Of a stretch of DNA of 38,073 bases, positions 30,848-38,073 are shown in pieces. Source of the stretch: a virus. Every line of letters begins with the position of its first letter. Position 1 is the stretch's first letter. Below the pieces are notes generated by a model. That model did not search any database, was not told the origin of the DNA, and was given only the letters and a program-made list of their open reading frames with translations. Both the position numbers and the translations under genes were made by a program. The stretch lies in the IMG/VR virus record IMGVR_UViG_3300023184_000005, positions 1 to 38,073 of that record, one strand, 5' to 3'.

Positions 30848-31524
30848 AGCACAACCTCGTAAGCATTGAACGCACCATCCCATTGGATGAATGAATCATT
30901 GGTCATTGGCACAAGCGTATAGGTCGGGTAATCGCGCAGGACAACGGGGAAAGTCACGCCTGTGTAGGTTGACCCGCCCAAGCTCGTTGTTGTTCCGTAC
31001 TGACCGATTACGGCAGGGCTTTGAGCCGATACGGTGGTCATGATGGTGCGGTGGACAGGAATGGTCACAGTTGATGCGCCGCCGCGCTGAACATCAGCCG
31101 TTGCAATGTAGGCATAGCGGTCAATCTGGATAAAGTCGCCTGTCTTGACAATGTACAAAGTAGATGTGATTGCTGGCAGTGTTCCAAGAATAATGTTCTT
31201 GCCTGTTGTGCCAACTTCAATCGTTGTTGCGTTGGCTTGAACGCTGGACATATCGCCTTGATACTTTATGTAGTTCAGCCAACCCGTTGTGCCAAAGTTA
31301 ATGTATTGCTCAGTGATTCGGTCAGCCGTGCGAAGCGCAGACAACACACCGCGATTGGTGCTGTACTGCAAGTAGTTCATTGGCTTGATGGTGAATTGAA
31401 ACGGCTGAACAGTCAGAATCTCTGATGTGCTGATACGCATATTACGCGACAACATTTGACCAGCAAATTTATGGTCTTGAATGCTGACAGTTTCAGCGAT
31501 TGATAGGATACTTTGTAAGCTCAT
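30844..31524 (-). CDS. Tail tip protein, unknown fold (226 aa)
   Basis: It begins MSLQSILSIAETVSIQDHKF, then QMLSRNMRISTSEILTVQPF and QFTIKPMNYLQYSTNRGVL. The remainder is strand-rich with TYPTYTLVPM. Proteins of this type follow the tape measure in many siphophages and form part of the distal tail. Recognised only by context and general pattern. Confidence 0.7.
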   Translation of the reverse strand: MSLQSILSIAETVSIQDHKFAGQMLSRNMRISTSEILTVQPFQFTIKPMNYLQYSTNRGVLSALRTADRITEQYINFGTTGWLNYIKYQGDMSSVQANATTIEVGTTGKNIILGTLPAITSTLYIVKTGDFIQIDRYAYIATADVQRGGASTVTIPVHRTIMTTVSAQSPAVIGQYGTTTSLGGSTYTGVTFPVVLRDYPTYTLVPMTNDSFIQWDGAFNAYEVVL

Positions 31525-31533
31525 GGCATAACC

Positions 31534-31932
31534 TTAGTAGGATGGATACCATTTTAAAGTGCCTTGGTTGTAGGTCATTATCAATGCCTTACCCACCACG
31601 GCTGTTGAAGCCAATGCAATATTACCCGCGATTGTTGTAGTAAAAATTCCAGTTGGGATAATTGTTATTTGACCGCCTGTCAATGAAATAGGCGTTGGCG
31701 CAGTAATGGTAACGACAGGCGTAACGCCAGACACAAACAAAATTGATGTTGTTGGCGCAATCGTTGTTGCACTTGCAATCGTTGGCGCAGTTTGTTTAGT
31801 GGCTTGCAATCCTTGAAAAACCAAGTTTGCACCTGATGCGCTAAGTGCCGCATCGTAATAGGCAAAGTTAGCATCCAAGTCTGCCAATGGAATCGGTGAT
31901 GTATCTGTTGCAAATGTATTTGGGACTGCCAT
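31534..31932 (-). CDS. Small beta-rich tail protein (132 aa)
   Basis: The opening MAVPNTFATDTSPIPLADLD followed by ANFAYYDAAL is a pattern found at the N-termini of many phage fibre and accessory proteins. The rest is rich in Thr, Ile and Ala and ends LIMTYNQGTLKWYPSY. Possibly a tail decoration or trimerising element. Confidence 0.7.
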   Translation of the reverse strand: MAVPNTFATDTSPIPLADLDANFAYYDAALSASGANLVFQGLQATKQTAPTIASATTIAPTTSILFVSGVTPVVTITAPTPISLTGGQITIIPTGIFTTTIAGNIALASTAVVGKALIMTYNQGTLKWYPSY

Positions 31933-31935
31933 GTT

Positions 31936-34377
31936 TTACCTCGATACTGGAACTGAACGATTTGCTGATTGGTACGAAGCCCAGATTGTCTGCTTGTTCT
32001 TCGCCAAGAATTGCATTCCTGATTGTGTATCGATGGCACTCATGTTTGCAATGTAAGGGCCATTGTAGTTAATGGTCTGACCACCGCCGCCGCCCAAGAG
32101 ATTGTTTGGAATGATCGTACCCGCTCCTGATGGCATAAACAATTCTGGGCCTTGTTCGCCAACGATAGCTAATTGATTTGCATCTAAAGAACCACCACCA
32201 GCAAGCATCACAGGAGCTTCAACTGGACTTTTGGGCGCACCACTACCAAACCCACCAAAAATACCTTTTAACAAACCGCCAATGCCAGACGAGCCGCCTG
32301 TCAATGCAGTTAATTGCGCTTTCATTTGAATTGCAATCAAATCTTGGATGACACTTCGCGCAAAGTCTTTGAATTGAAATTTACCTGTACGAACAAATTC
32401 ATCAACATAGTTGCCCATGTTTGAATAAACGCTTTTTGCCATTTCATCCAAAGTCTTGTAATGATCTTGGAATTCAATCAATGCTTGTTTTTCAGCAAGC
32501 AATTCTTTATTGCGTCTACTGAATCCCTCTTTATCTTCTGATTTAATATCTGACCTTTGGCGAAGTTGATATTCTTTTTCAGAATATTCCAATACTGCTT
32601 GACGCAATGCAACTTCTTTTTCTGACATACCAAGCGTGTCATATTTCAATTGCAACTTGTCACCCTCAACGCGCAATGAAGTCTGTTCTGCCCGATTCAT
32701 TTCATTCATTGTCTTCAAAATATTGTTATATGCGTCATCTGCTTTGGCTTGATCTTCCAAAAGCATTTGAGAATATTCTTGTTCGTTTTGAAGTTTGGCA
32801 ACAAATGCTTTGTCTCTAACTTCTTTGATTTTTTGTTCTCTATCAATTGAAATTGACAATGTTTTTTCAAATAACTCTTTTTCGTTTAGCAATGCAAATT
32901 GACCATTTTGATCTCTATTTTTCTTTGCCATCTCCAATTTGGCTTCTTCTACTTTTTGCTTTGCATCAAGTTCAATTTTGCCAATTTCAGTAGCGGCTTG
33001 CTTTTCAAAAGCAATGTCATTTTGCAATTTAAGTTTAGCAATTGCATCTCTTATGTTATTTTCTTCAGTTATTCCACCAGCATTTTTGTATTTATTTATT
33101 TTTTCGGTTTCTTTTTGTGCAACTAAAGACTTTTGACGCTTCGCTTCAAGTTCTGATTCAAGCTTTGTAATTTGCTCTTGAATACGTCTTGCACGTTCTT
33201 CTGCAACTTTAGGATTTGCAAATCCACCAGTAATGTCTGCTTGTGCGCTTTCCAACGCTTTGCGAAGACCAGCAAGCTTTTCTTCAGCACCTTTTTCCGC
33301 GCCAATATTAAGAATTGCCGCCCAACTACGTTTAGCTGCATCAGCAACAGCATTCCATGATTTTTCAAGCAAACCAAGTTGACGTTCTTGACCTTTAAGT
33401 GCTTCACTAAAAGCATCAGCAGTTAATTTTGCGGCATCTTGAAATTTGTTTTGTTTCTCAAGTGCCTCAATATGCTTGTATTGTTCAAGAGTTAAAAAGT
33501 GATATTGATCATTCAATCGTTTTGCAGATGAGGCAGTTCCATCCATTGCAGGAATTAATTTACCCGCAACCACGCTTACGCTATCGCCCGACAATTTAGA
33601 TACTTGCAAAATCACATTGCCCACTGCGCCAAGTGACTTTTCAGTAAATTGACCTGAGGACACCAATGCCATGAATGCTTCTTTGGCATCGCCTAAGCCA
33701 ACGTGCAATTCTTTACTGGCTACATTTGCAAGATTCTGAAAGCCTGTCAGCGTCAGGTTTGCATACTGGTTTGTCAGGATCATCTGATCTCTGAAAGTGG
33801 AAGCTTCTTGTGCGCCTTTATAGAATGCGTAACCTAAAGCACCAACAGCAACCACAGATGCACCAATGGCAACATTCATTGGCGTAATAAATGTAGCAAG
33901 CATTCTAAACATTGGGCCAAGACCGCCCATTGAATCTTTAAGCTGACCACCTTGTTGCATCAAGGCAATCATTGCACTTTGACCCGAAACAATCTGAGTG
34001 ATCAAGTCGGTGGTTTGATAAGTCAACTGAAGCTGTTGTTGAGCATTCATTCCACCCGTTGCTTTTTTGGAAGATGTCGCCACAGCATCGTATGCCGCCG
34101 CTTTTTCTCTCAGTAAACGAACAGTCTCTGGTGCTGTATTCTTAAATCGACCATCAGCAATTTCACGTTCAATTTGCGCGACTTTGGTAATCTCTTTGCC
34201 GTAGTCCTCTGTCGCATATTTCAAATTGGCAATTTCTTTTACTGCCGCATTGGTATCTCGCGTGATGGCATCTTTTAACTTCTTGTTTTCAGAAATAGCC
34301 TTATCAACATCAGCCTGAAAAGCGGCAGTGTCAATCCCAAGGACAACACCTAATCGAGCGATATTGCTTGAGGCCAT
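31936..34377 (-). CDS. Tail tape measure protein, 813 aa
   Basis: It begins with a coiled-coil region (AVKEIANLKYATEDYGKEIT), then QQLQLTYQTTDLITQIVSGQ and a membrane-like segment MNVAIGASVVAVGALGYAFY as in lambda H-type proteins. A long charged coil with EAKRQKSLVAQKETEKINKY follows, and the C-terminal region is FKDFARSVIQDLIAIQMKAQ / GSSGIGGLLKGIFGGF. The length (813 residues) suggests a tail of about 120 nm if the usual 1.5 angstrom per residue holds. It follows the chaperone pair and gp10-like gene. Confidence 0.93.
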   Translation of the reverse strand: MASSNIARLGVVLGIDTAAFQADVDKAISENKKLKDAITRDTNAAVKEIANLKYATEDYGKEITKVAQIEREIADGRFKNTAPETVRLLREKAAAYDAVATSSKKATGGMNAQQQLQLTYQTTDLITQIVSGQSAMIALMQQGGQLKDSMGGLGPMFRMLATFITPMNVAIGASVVAVGALGYAFYKGAQEASTFRDQMILTNQYANLTLTGFQNLANVASKELHVGLGDAKEAFMALVSSGQFTEKSLGAVGNVILQVSKLSGDSVSVVAGKLIPAMDGTASSAKRLNDQYHFLTLEQYKHIEALEKQNKFQDAAKLTADAFSEALKGQERQLGLLEKSWNAVADAAKRSWAAILNIGAEKGAEEKLAGLRKALESAQADITGGFANPKVAEERARRIQEQITKLESELEAKRQKSLVAQKETEKINKYKNAGGITEENNIRDAIAKLKLQNDIAFEKQAATEIGKIELDAKQKVEEAKLEMAKKNRDQNGQFALLNEKELFEKTLSISIDREQKIKEVRDKAFVAKLQNEQEYSQMLLEDQAKADDAYNNILKTMNEMNRAEQTSLRVEGDKLQLKYDTLGMSEKEVALRQAVLEYSEKEYQLRQRSDIKSEDKEGFSRRNKELLAEKQALIEFQDHYKTLDEMAKSVYSNMGNYVDEFVRTGKFQFKDFARSVIQDLIAIQMKAQLTALTGGSSGIGGLLKGIFGGFGSGAPKSPVEAPVMLAGGGSLDANQLAIVGEQGPELFMPSGAGTIIPNNLLGGGGGQTINYNGPYIANMSAIDTQSGMQFLAKNKQTIWASYQSANRSVPVSR

Positions 34378-34865
34378 TATTTCTTCTTCCCTTTGTTCAT
34401 CTTGGCAATGTAGGCAGGAATAACCTGAGCCAATTCGGTTTTGAGAATTCTAACAACTTCCTCTGCATTTGAGTCTAATGCAGGACGCAAAAAAGCGTGC
34501 ATGGGTGTATTTGCATTGCCAAATTCCTGCGACAAGGAAACCGCGCTCCGTTTGGCTGAAACCACCGCAATCGCCGCATCAGTCTCGTTCACATGGATTG
34601 ACTTGTAATCGCCCTTGTTTGGAATTCTGGCATCCAACCTGATAGTGTTGCGAAGATGGATAGGGCCAGTGCTTTTCTCGTCATAGGGCGCATTTGCGAC
34701 CGCGCTGGCATAAACCCCTTGCATGGCGGCTTTGGCGGCTTTAACGACCGTCTGACGGGCGGCAAGGTCAGCTCTGAACATCTTTCCCATCTGGACAAGC
34801 TGATCCTCAAGTTCCGCAAAGCCCTCCAAGCGGAACGTGCGCGGATTTGGGGTGTAGTTATTCAT
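34377..34865 (-). CDS. HK97 gp10-like tail completion protein
   Basis: I choose the ATG at 34865 (MNNYTPNPRTFRLEG), overlapping the end of the frameshift product by eight bases. The 162-residue product has LEDQLVQMGKMFRADLAARQ, KAAKAAMQGVYASAVANAPY, then LSQEFGNANTPMHAFLRPAL, a clear HK97 gp10 pattern. In most phages this gene sits with the connectors; here it has moved behind the chaperones. Confidence 0.82.
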   Translation of the reverse strand: MNNYTPNPRTFRLEGFAELEDQLVQMGKMFRADLAARQTVVKAAKAAMQGVYASAVANAPYDEKSTGPIHLRNTIRLDARIPNKGDYKSIHVNETDAAIAVVSAKRSAVSLSQEFGNANTPMHAFLRPALDSNAEEVVRILKTELAQVIPAYIAKMNKGKKK

Positions 34866-35663
34866 CAGCCTTTGCCATGAATTTATGAGCGTTTGGCGCA
34901 CTGTTCATGAATGACAACAACCGCTCATTAACCTGAGCTTTTTTCTCTTCTTCAGACAACGGTGGCATTATGTAATCAATCATGGATGGAATAATATCTT
35001 TCATTGTGAAATGCTGTGCGCCTTTTTGTATCTTTGAATTTAGGTTGCCAGTAGCAAACCCACTCAAAGCCAAAGCCAAAGCTTTCTGACCGATCATTCC
35101 ATCTGACAACATGATTTCGATGTTCCGCATATCGTCTGTGGGGATGTTGTCAGGACACCCGCCGTGAGCAAAGATGTAAGCCCTTGCTTGTAGGTGAATG
35201 TCCTGAGTTAGTTTTTTCTTGAGTCTTTGTAGCCGGGTTGAATGGCTTCGCCAATCTTCTCCAGCATCTCCACCTGAATTGCAAAAGGCCACTCTTCATC
35301 GATCTCAGCATAGGTAATCTGGCTTAGATCGCCATCAACTGGAATCAGCAATCTGATGAACTCAACCACCCGATTCTCAATCTGAATCGCCGTGCGGATC
35401 AGTTCTTTGGTTGAACGCCCATCAATGACAACATCGTCTTCTTTAAATTCGATGCCCTCAGTCGTAGTGTCTTTAGACAGTCCTGAAATAGCTTTTTCAT
35501 ATCGTTCCTTTAATGCATCCTCTGGTACTTCTTGAATGCGTTTATTCAAGTCTTCCAGTTCTTTAGTCAGCGGGACACGAACTTTAAATTTATGTCCAGC
35601 CAGATCGAATGTCTTGGTGCGGATGTTGGTGGTGTCACCAAATGCAGATGATAGTTTTGTCAT
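34858..35663 (-). CDS. Tail assembly chaperone GT (frameshift fusion)
   Basis: A -1 slip at the A AAA AAC heptamer (35217-35211) near the end of G lets ribosomes continue into the second frame (KLTQDIHLQARAYIFAHGGC onward) to 34858. This is the G/GT arrangement of lambda-like phages, where a small share of chaperone G carries the T domain that binds the tail tube protein. The downstream frame has no start of its own near the slip site. Confidence 0.85.
35208..35663 (-). CDS. Tail assembly chaperone G
   Basis: The start is the ATG at 35663 (MTKLSSAFGDTTNIRTKTFD), one base after the upstream stop. The 151-residue product has FKVRVPLTKELEDLNKRIQE, ELIRTAIQIENRVVEFIRLL and ends GYKDSRKN. It folds the tape measure with its extended form GT. 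No homology is needed beyond position and the slippery site. Confidence 0.85.
   Translation of the reverse strand: MTKLSSAFGDTTNIRTKTFDLAGHKFKVRVPLTKELEDLNKRIQEVPEDALKERYEKAISGLSKDTTTEGIEFKEDDVVIDGRSTKELIRTAIQIENRVVEFIRLLIPVDGDLSQITYAEIDEEWPFAIQVEMLEKIGEAIQPGYKDSRKN
35211..35217 (-). other. -1 ribosomal frameshift heptamer A AAA AAC
   Basis: The heptamer sits in the reading frame of G as (AG)A AAA AAC, two codons before its stop. After slipping one base back, the frame continues through 116 more codons as the T part. Confidence 0.88.
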
Positions 35664-35664
35664 G

Positions 35665-35901
35665 TCAATATCTTGTGGTTGGTCGAACAATTTTCTGGTA
35701 GATGATTTCGTTAAGCTCAAGAGCATAGGAAACAATTTCATCTGGGGTCATCTTGTCAGCATGATTTTTTGCAATCTCATGCGACAAAGTGATGGCGGTC
35801 ATTTTCTGTTGAGTGAACCCAAACCAATCTTTTCTAAGTTCGGCTTGAGTTACCAGAAATCCCAACAGATCATTTGTGTTTTGTATTGTTGTGTCTGTCA
35901 T
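35665..35901 (-). CDS. Small tail-region protein (78 aa)
   Basis: It begins MTDTTIQNTNDLLGFLVTQA, then WFGFTQQKMTAITLSHEIAK and ends NEIIYQKIVRPTTRY. Helical. It lies between tube and chaperone genes. No family recognised. Confidence 0.7.
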   Translation of the reverse strand: MTDTTIQNTNDLLGFLVTQAELRKDWFGFTQQKMTAITLSHEIAKNHADKMTPDEIVSYALELNEIIYQKIVRPTTRY

Positions 35902-35903
35902 TT

Positions 35904-36110
35904 TTATTCTGATGGTTCAGATGATGCAACTTCTGTAGATACAGGGTTGTATTTGGAGAGTGCTGTCAAACAAACAAATTCGACAGTGTCGGGTTTTGCC
36001 TTAGCAAGAGCGGCGGCAACTTCGCTGGCTTTTACTTCCAACCCTTGGGCAACAAAGTCCAAGGATTGGTAAGTAGTCGCCAACACTTCAACAGCGTCAG
36101 CGACTTTCAT
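35904..36110 (-). CDS. Small tail-region protein (68 aa)
   Basis: The ATG at 36110 shares its A with the stop codon of the upstream tube gene, and GGAG lies 8 bases upstream. The product begins MKVADAVEVLATTYQSLDFV and carries ASEVAAALAKAKPD. No family recognised; coupling with the tube gene suggests a structural role. Confidence 0.65.
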   Translation of the reverse strand: MKVADAVEVLATTYQSLDFVAQGLEVKASEVAAALAKAKPDTVEFVCLTALSKYNPVSTEVASSEPSE

Positions 36111-36625
36111 TAGGAGTTGCTCCAACCGTACTGATTACCGCGAGGATGCAAGGTAAACACACACTTGGCTTCTGCGCCGGGCTGTGCATCAATCTGGAAT
36201 TGCGATGCGCGAGCGTTGAAAGCGTAGGCTACAGTGTTTGTTCCATCATAGGCGGCGATGACATAAGTGCGGTCAACCAGACCAGAATATGCGTCAGCAC
36301 GAACCAATAGCAGACCAGCATCAGAGGGATTCCATGCCGCAGTAATAGTCATTGAAGTAGGTGCAGATTGCGTTGGTATTTTGTCGCTTTGTCGTGCGCC
36401 AGCAACCATGAAACTTGCAACAGCGTCATCTTGACCAAAAGCAGGAACTGCTTCGATGGTCGCCAATGCTGTGCCTGATGCTCCTGTACCGCCAGCGGAA
36501 GTGCCGACAATGGTTGTGACCTGTGCCACCCAAACTGCCAAGTTGGCGGTGGTGAAAGGCGCGGCACTTGTCTGCATCCACATTGATGCAACAAAGCCGG
36601 GTAAGACTTTTGATGGTAATGCCAT
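36110..36625 (-). CDS. Tail tube protein, paralog 2
   Basis: The 171-residue product is strongly similar to the next gene up. The shared blocks are PxKVLPGFxAS, VEAVPAFGQDDAVAxF, ARQSDKIPTQSAPTSMTITA, AWNPSD, DAYSGLVDRTYV, YAFNARASQ, IDAQPGAEAKxVFTLHPR and QYGWSNS. The N-terminal third differs (MWMQTSAAPFTTANLAVW) and has extra Gly/Ala. Two tube subunits could alternate, or one may be a decorated variant. Confidence 0.85.
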   Translation of the reverse strand: MALPSKVLPGFVASMWMQTSAAPFTTANLAVWVAQVTTIVGTSAGGTGASGTALATIEAVPAFGQDDAVASFMVAGARQSDKIPTQSAPTSMTITAAWNPSDAGLLLVRADAYSGLVDRTYVIAAYDGTNTVAYAFNARASQFQIDAQPGAEAKCVFTLHPRGNQYGWSNS

Positions 36626-36640
36626 TTTTAATTCTCCTGA

Positions 36641-37135
36641 TTAAGCTGAATTTGACCAACCGTATTGGCCTGAACGAGGGTGCAAGGTGAAGACTGCTTT
36701 TGCCTCTGCGCCGGGTTGAGCATCAATTTGCCACTGGCTCGCGCGCGCATTAAAAGCATAATAAATCGTACCTGTACCGTCAGTCGCCTGAACAATATAA
36801 GTGCGGTCTATGAGGCCGCTATAGGCATCAGAGCGGATTTGAACCAGCACGGTGTCAGATGGATTCCATGCGGCAGTAATTGTCAAACTAGTTGGTGCAC
36901 TCTGGGTCGGAATTTTGTCCGATTGGCGTGAGCCAGCCACAGTGAAATTGGCAACTGCATCATCTTGACCGAACGCTGGTACAGCCTCGACCAAAACGGC
37001 ATTGCCAGTAATGCACAAAGCTGAAACTGTTGCGACAGTTGCAAGCGCGGCATTGGTTAGAACAGTCGGGGTTGCGCCCGGTTGCATGAACAACGAGGCA
37101 CTAAACCCCGGTAAGACTTTGGCTGGTAACGGCAT
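36641..37135 (-). CDS. Tail tube protein, paralog 1
   Basis: The 164-residue product begins MPLPAKVLPGFSASLFMQPG. It shares over two thirds of its length with the following gene, as noted there. The position after the tail terminator and before the chaperones is that of the major tail protein. The family is not one I can name by motif. Confidence 0.88.
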   Translation of the reverse strand: MPLPAKVLPGFSASLFMQPGATPTVLTNAALATVATVSALCITGNAVLVEAVPAFGQDDAVANFTVAGSRQSDKIPTQSAPTSLTITAAWNPSDTVLVQIRSDAYSGLIDRTYIVQATDGTGTIYYAFNARASQWQIDAQPGAEAKAVFTLHPRSGQYGWSNSA

Positions 37136-37170
37136 ATCAATCGTCCTTCAAAAAAGTTGCAATTAATGTT

Positions 37171-37587
37171 TTATGTTGGAATGTCCAGAGTGCAATCGAG
37201 AAAGATTTCCGCAAGCTTTTGCTCATTGTTGTATGAGTTGTAGAGCCAAAATACATCAGCCTTGGCAATCCAAAACCCATATGTTGCGCCACCAAAAAGC
37301 CCAGAATAACCGTGCAATGATTGTAAGATGGTATTTGAAATTGTGAAACCATCTTCTATCAGTTGCGTGAAAATACTTATCTGGAATGTTGGTCGGTCAA
37401 TGCCCTTGTTGTTCTGATTCTGACCCGTAAAAACAGGTTGGTGGACATTGCGAAGATTCCAAGTGATGAATTTCGGTTCAATCGCAAAATTGCGGTTGAA
37501 TGAGGCGTAGACAGGCACAGGCGTGACAATTGACTGCAACTGCGCTTGAATTGCCTTGCCGTATGTGTCTGGATTGTTCTGTGCCAT
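37171..37587 (-). CDS. Tail terminator-like protein
   Basis: The 138-residue product begins MAQNNPDTYGKAIQAQLQSI and has FTGQNQNNKGIDRPTFQISI and FGGATYGFWIAKADVFWLYN. It lies between head closure and tube genes, the tail terminator position. It starts one base inside its neighbour. Confidence 0.75.
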   Translation of the reverse strand: MAQNNPDTYGKAIQAQLQSIVTPVPVYASFNRNFAIEPKFITWNLRNVHQPVFTGQNQNNKGIDRPTFQISIFTQLIEDGFTISNTILQSLHGYSGLFGGATYGFWIAKADVFWLYNSYNNEQKLAEIFLDCTLDIPT

Positions 37588-37931
37588 TAAACAGCCACCA
37601 CAGGGTCATTGCGTACACACATCAGCATGGCGGTCATGCGGTCATCCGCTTCACGCACATTGTCAATTCGCCAATCAAAGCCGCGCCAAGTGATGGAATA
37701 GGCATTCTGGTTGTCAATGATGGTCTTCAGATTAGGCGTGTAGTTCAAGGTCATTTGGACAATGTCCGAATAGACCCTGTACTTGTCGGCTATCTTGACA
37801 TGGTTTGCCACAGAATGAACTCTTGCGCGGGTGCTGAACCACACTGATTGCGAAGTGGTCTGCTCACCAAAGTCAGTCTTCCCAAAACTCAGCGTGTTAA
37901 CTGCAATGTTTTCAAACCGTGCAATTGCCAT
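37587..37931 (-). CDS. Head closure/head-tail adaptor protein
   Basis: The 114-residue product has SVWFSTRARVHSVANHVKIA, QMTLNYTPNLKTIIDNQNAY and WRGFDWRIDNVREADDRMTA, a pattern typical of head-tail adaptors (SPP1 gp16/HK97-like). It closes the connector ring encoded just upstream. Confidence 0.82.
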   Translation of the reverse strand: MAIARFENIAVNTLSFGKTDFGEQTTSQSVWFSTRARVHSVANHVKIADKYRVYSDIVQMTLNYTPNLKTIIDNQNAYSITWRGFDWRIDNVREADDRMTAMLMCVRNDPVVAV

Positions 37932-37939
37932 GTCTTACC

Positions 37940-38073
37940 TCACATGACCAAAGGTTTGTATGGGCGCAAGAGCGTAGACACGCCAAAAGGAATGGAATGC
38001 TGAATCTTTTCGGTTGTGTCACTGCGGTTGTTGTACAGGTGAGTCAACAACAGCTTGCCAGCAATCTTGATTA
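37940..38073 (-). CDS. Head-tail connector, C-terminal part (5' end off the window)
   Basis: This is the C-terminal end of the connector at 1-662, seen again because of the terminal repeat. It encodes the last residues, ending HSIPFGVSTLLRPYKPLVM, and its TGA at 37942-37940 lies 8 bases before the next ATG. Confidence 0.95.
   Translation of the reverse strand, partial: IKIAGKLLLTHLYNNRSDTTEKIQHSIPFGVSTLLRPYKPLVM
37947..38073. repeat. Terminal direct repeat, right copy
   Basis: This stretch is identical to positions 1-127; see the left copy. Removing it leaves the 37,946-bp unit. Confidence 0.97.

Noticed and set aside
37947-38073. Terminal repeat as att sites or long terminal repeat
   Set aside because: No integrase gene, the repeat lies within a coding sequence, and its length equals a common assembler k value.

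Overview
The window is a complete tailed-phage genome, most likely of a long-tailed siphovirus with HK97-type head genes. The first 127 bases are repeated exactly at the end (1-127 = 37947-38073), so the sequence closes into a circle of 37,946 bp; the gene crossing the ends is split only by linearisation. The host is probably a freshwater betaproteobacterium. This is inferred from the gene families (NinB, DUF1364-like nuclease, ERF plus YqaJ, O-like replication protein, GTA-type holin with GH108 lysin) and moderate GC, and is not proven. I see no integrase and no CI-size repressor, only a 52-residue Cro/YdaS-like HTH, so a virulent lifestyle is likeliest.

Layout. (1) Late genes are all on the minus strand and run from about 7.5 kb down to 1, across the junction, then from 37.9 down to 22.0 kb: TerS, TerL, portal, small ORF, protease, two paralogous major capsid proteins, connector, head closure, tail terminator, two paralogous tail-tube proteins, frameshifted tail chaperones G/GT, tape measure, tip proteins, a GNAT enzyme, J-like hub, glycine-rich adhesin, a double 2-oxoglutarate oxygenase, then holin-type membrane proteins and endolysin. 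(2) At 7.5-10.5 kb lies a compositionally foreign block: an HNH nuclease on minus, a plus-strand five-gene cassette with a GP88-like protein, and flanking non-coding DNA built from the words GGCTG and GATC, nearly free of CpG, ending in a very AT-rich tract. It looks like an acquired module and possibly an origin. (3) At 10.5-17.0 kb the leftward early operon holds the Cro-like gene (apparently leaderless), a three-way-junction RNA/terminator, a GIY-YIG nuclease, an O-like replication protein with helically phased repeats, winged-helix proteins, VRR-NUC, a PAPS-reductase-like PP-loop enzyme, NinB, a DpdA-like transglycosylase, a queuosine-precursor transporter, a DUF1364-like nuclease, an unresolved repeated region, an odd tRNA-Met and two small genes. 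(4) At 17.0-22.0 kb the rightward early operon holds small proteins, ERF annealing protein, YqaJ exonuclease, a winged-helix protein, a lipoprotein, a second GIY-YIG nuclease and several tiny genes.

How it works together. A divergent promoter pair with an inverted repeat at 17.0 kb starts both early operons. The rightward one supplies recombination (ERF/YqaJ), the leftward one replication and probable DNA modification: the transporter would bring in preQ0/preQ1, and DpdA would put a 7-deazaguanine base into phage DNA against host restriction. The late operon then packages DNA, builds the virion and lyses the cell. The rightward early and late operons converge at 22.0 kb, where the two last genes share a TTAA as their stop codons.
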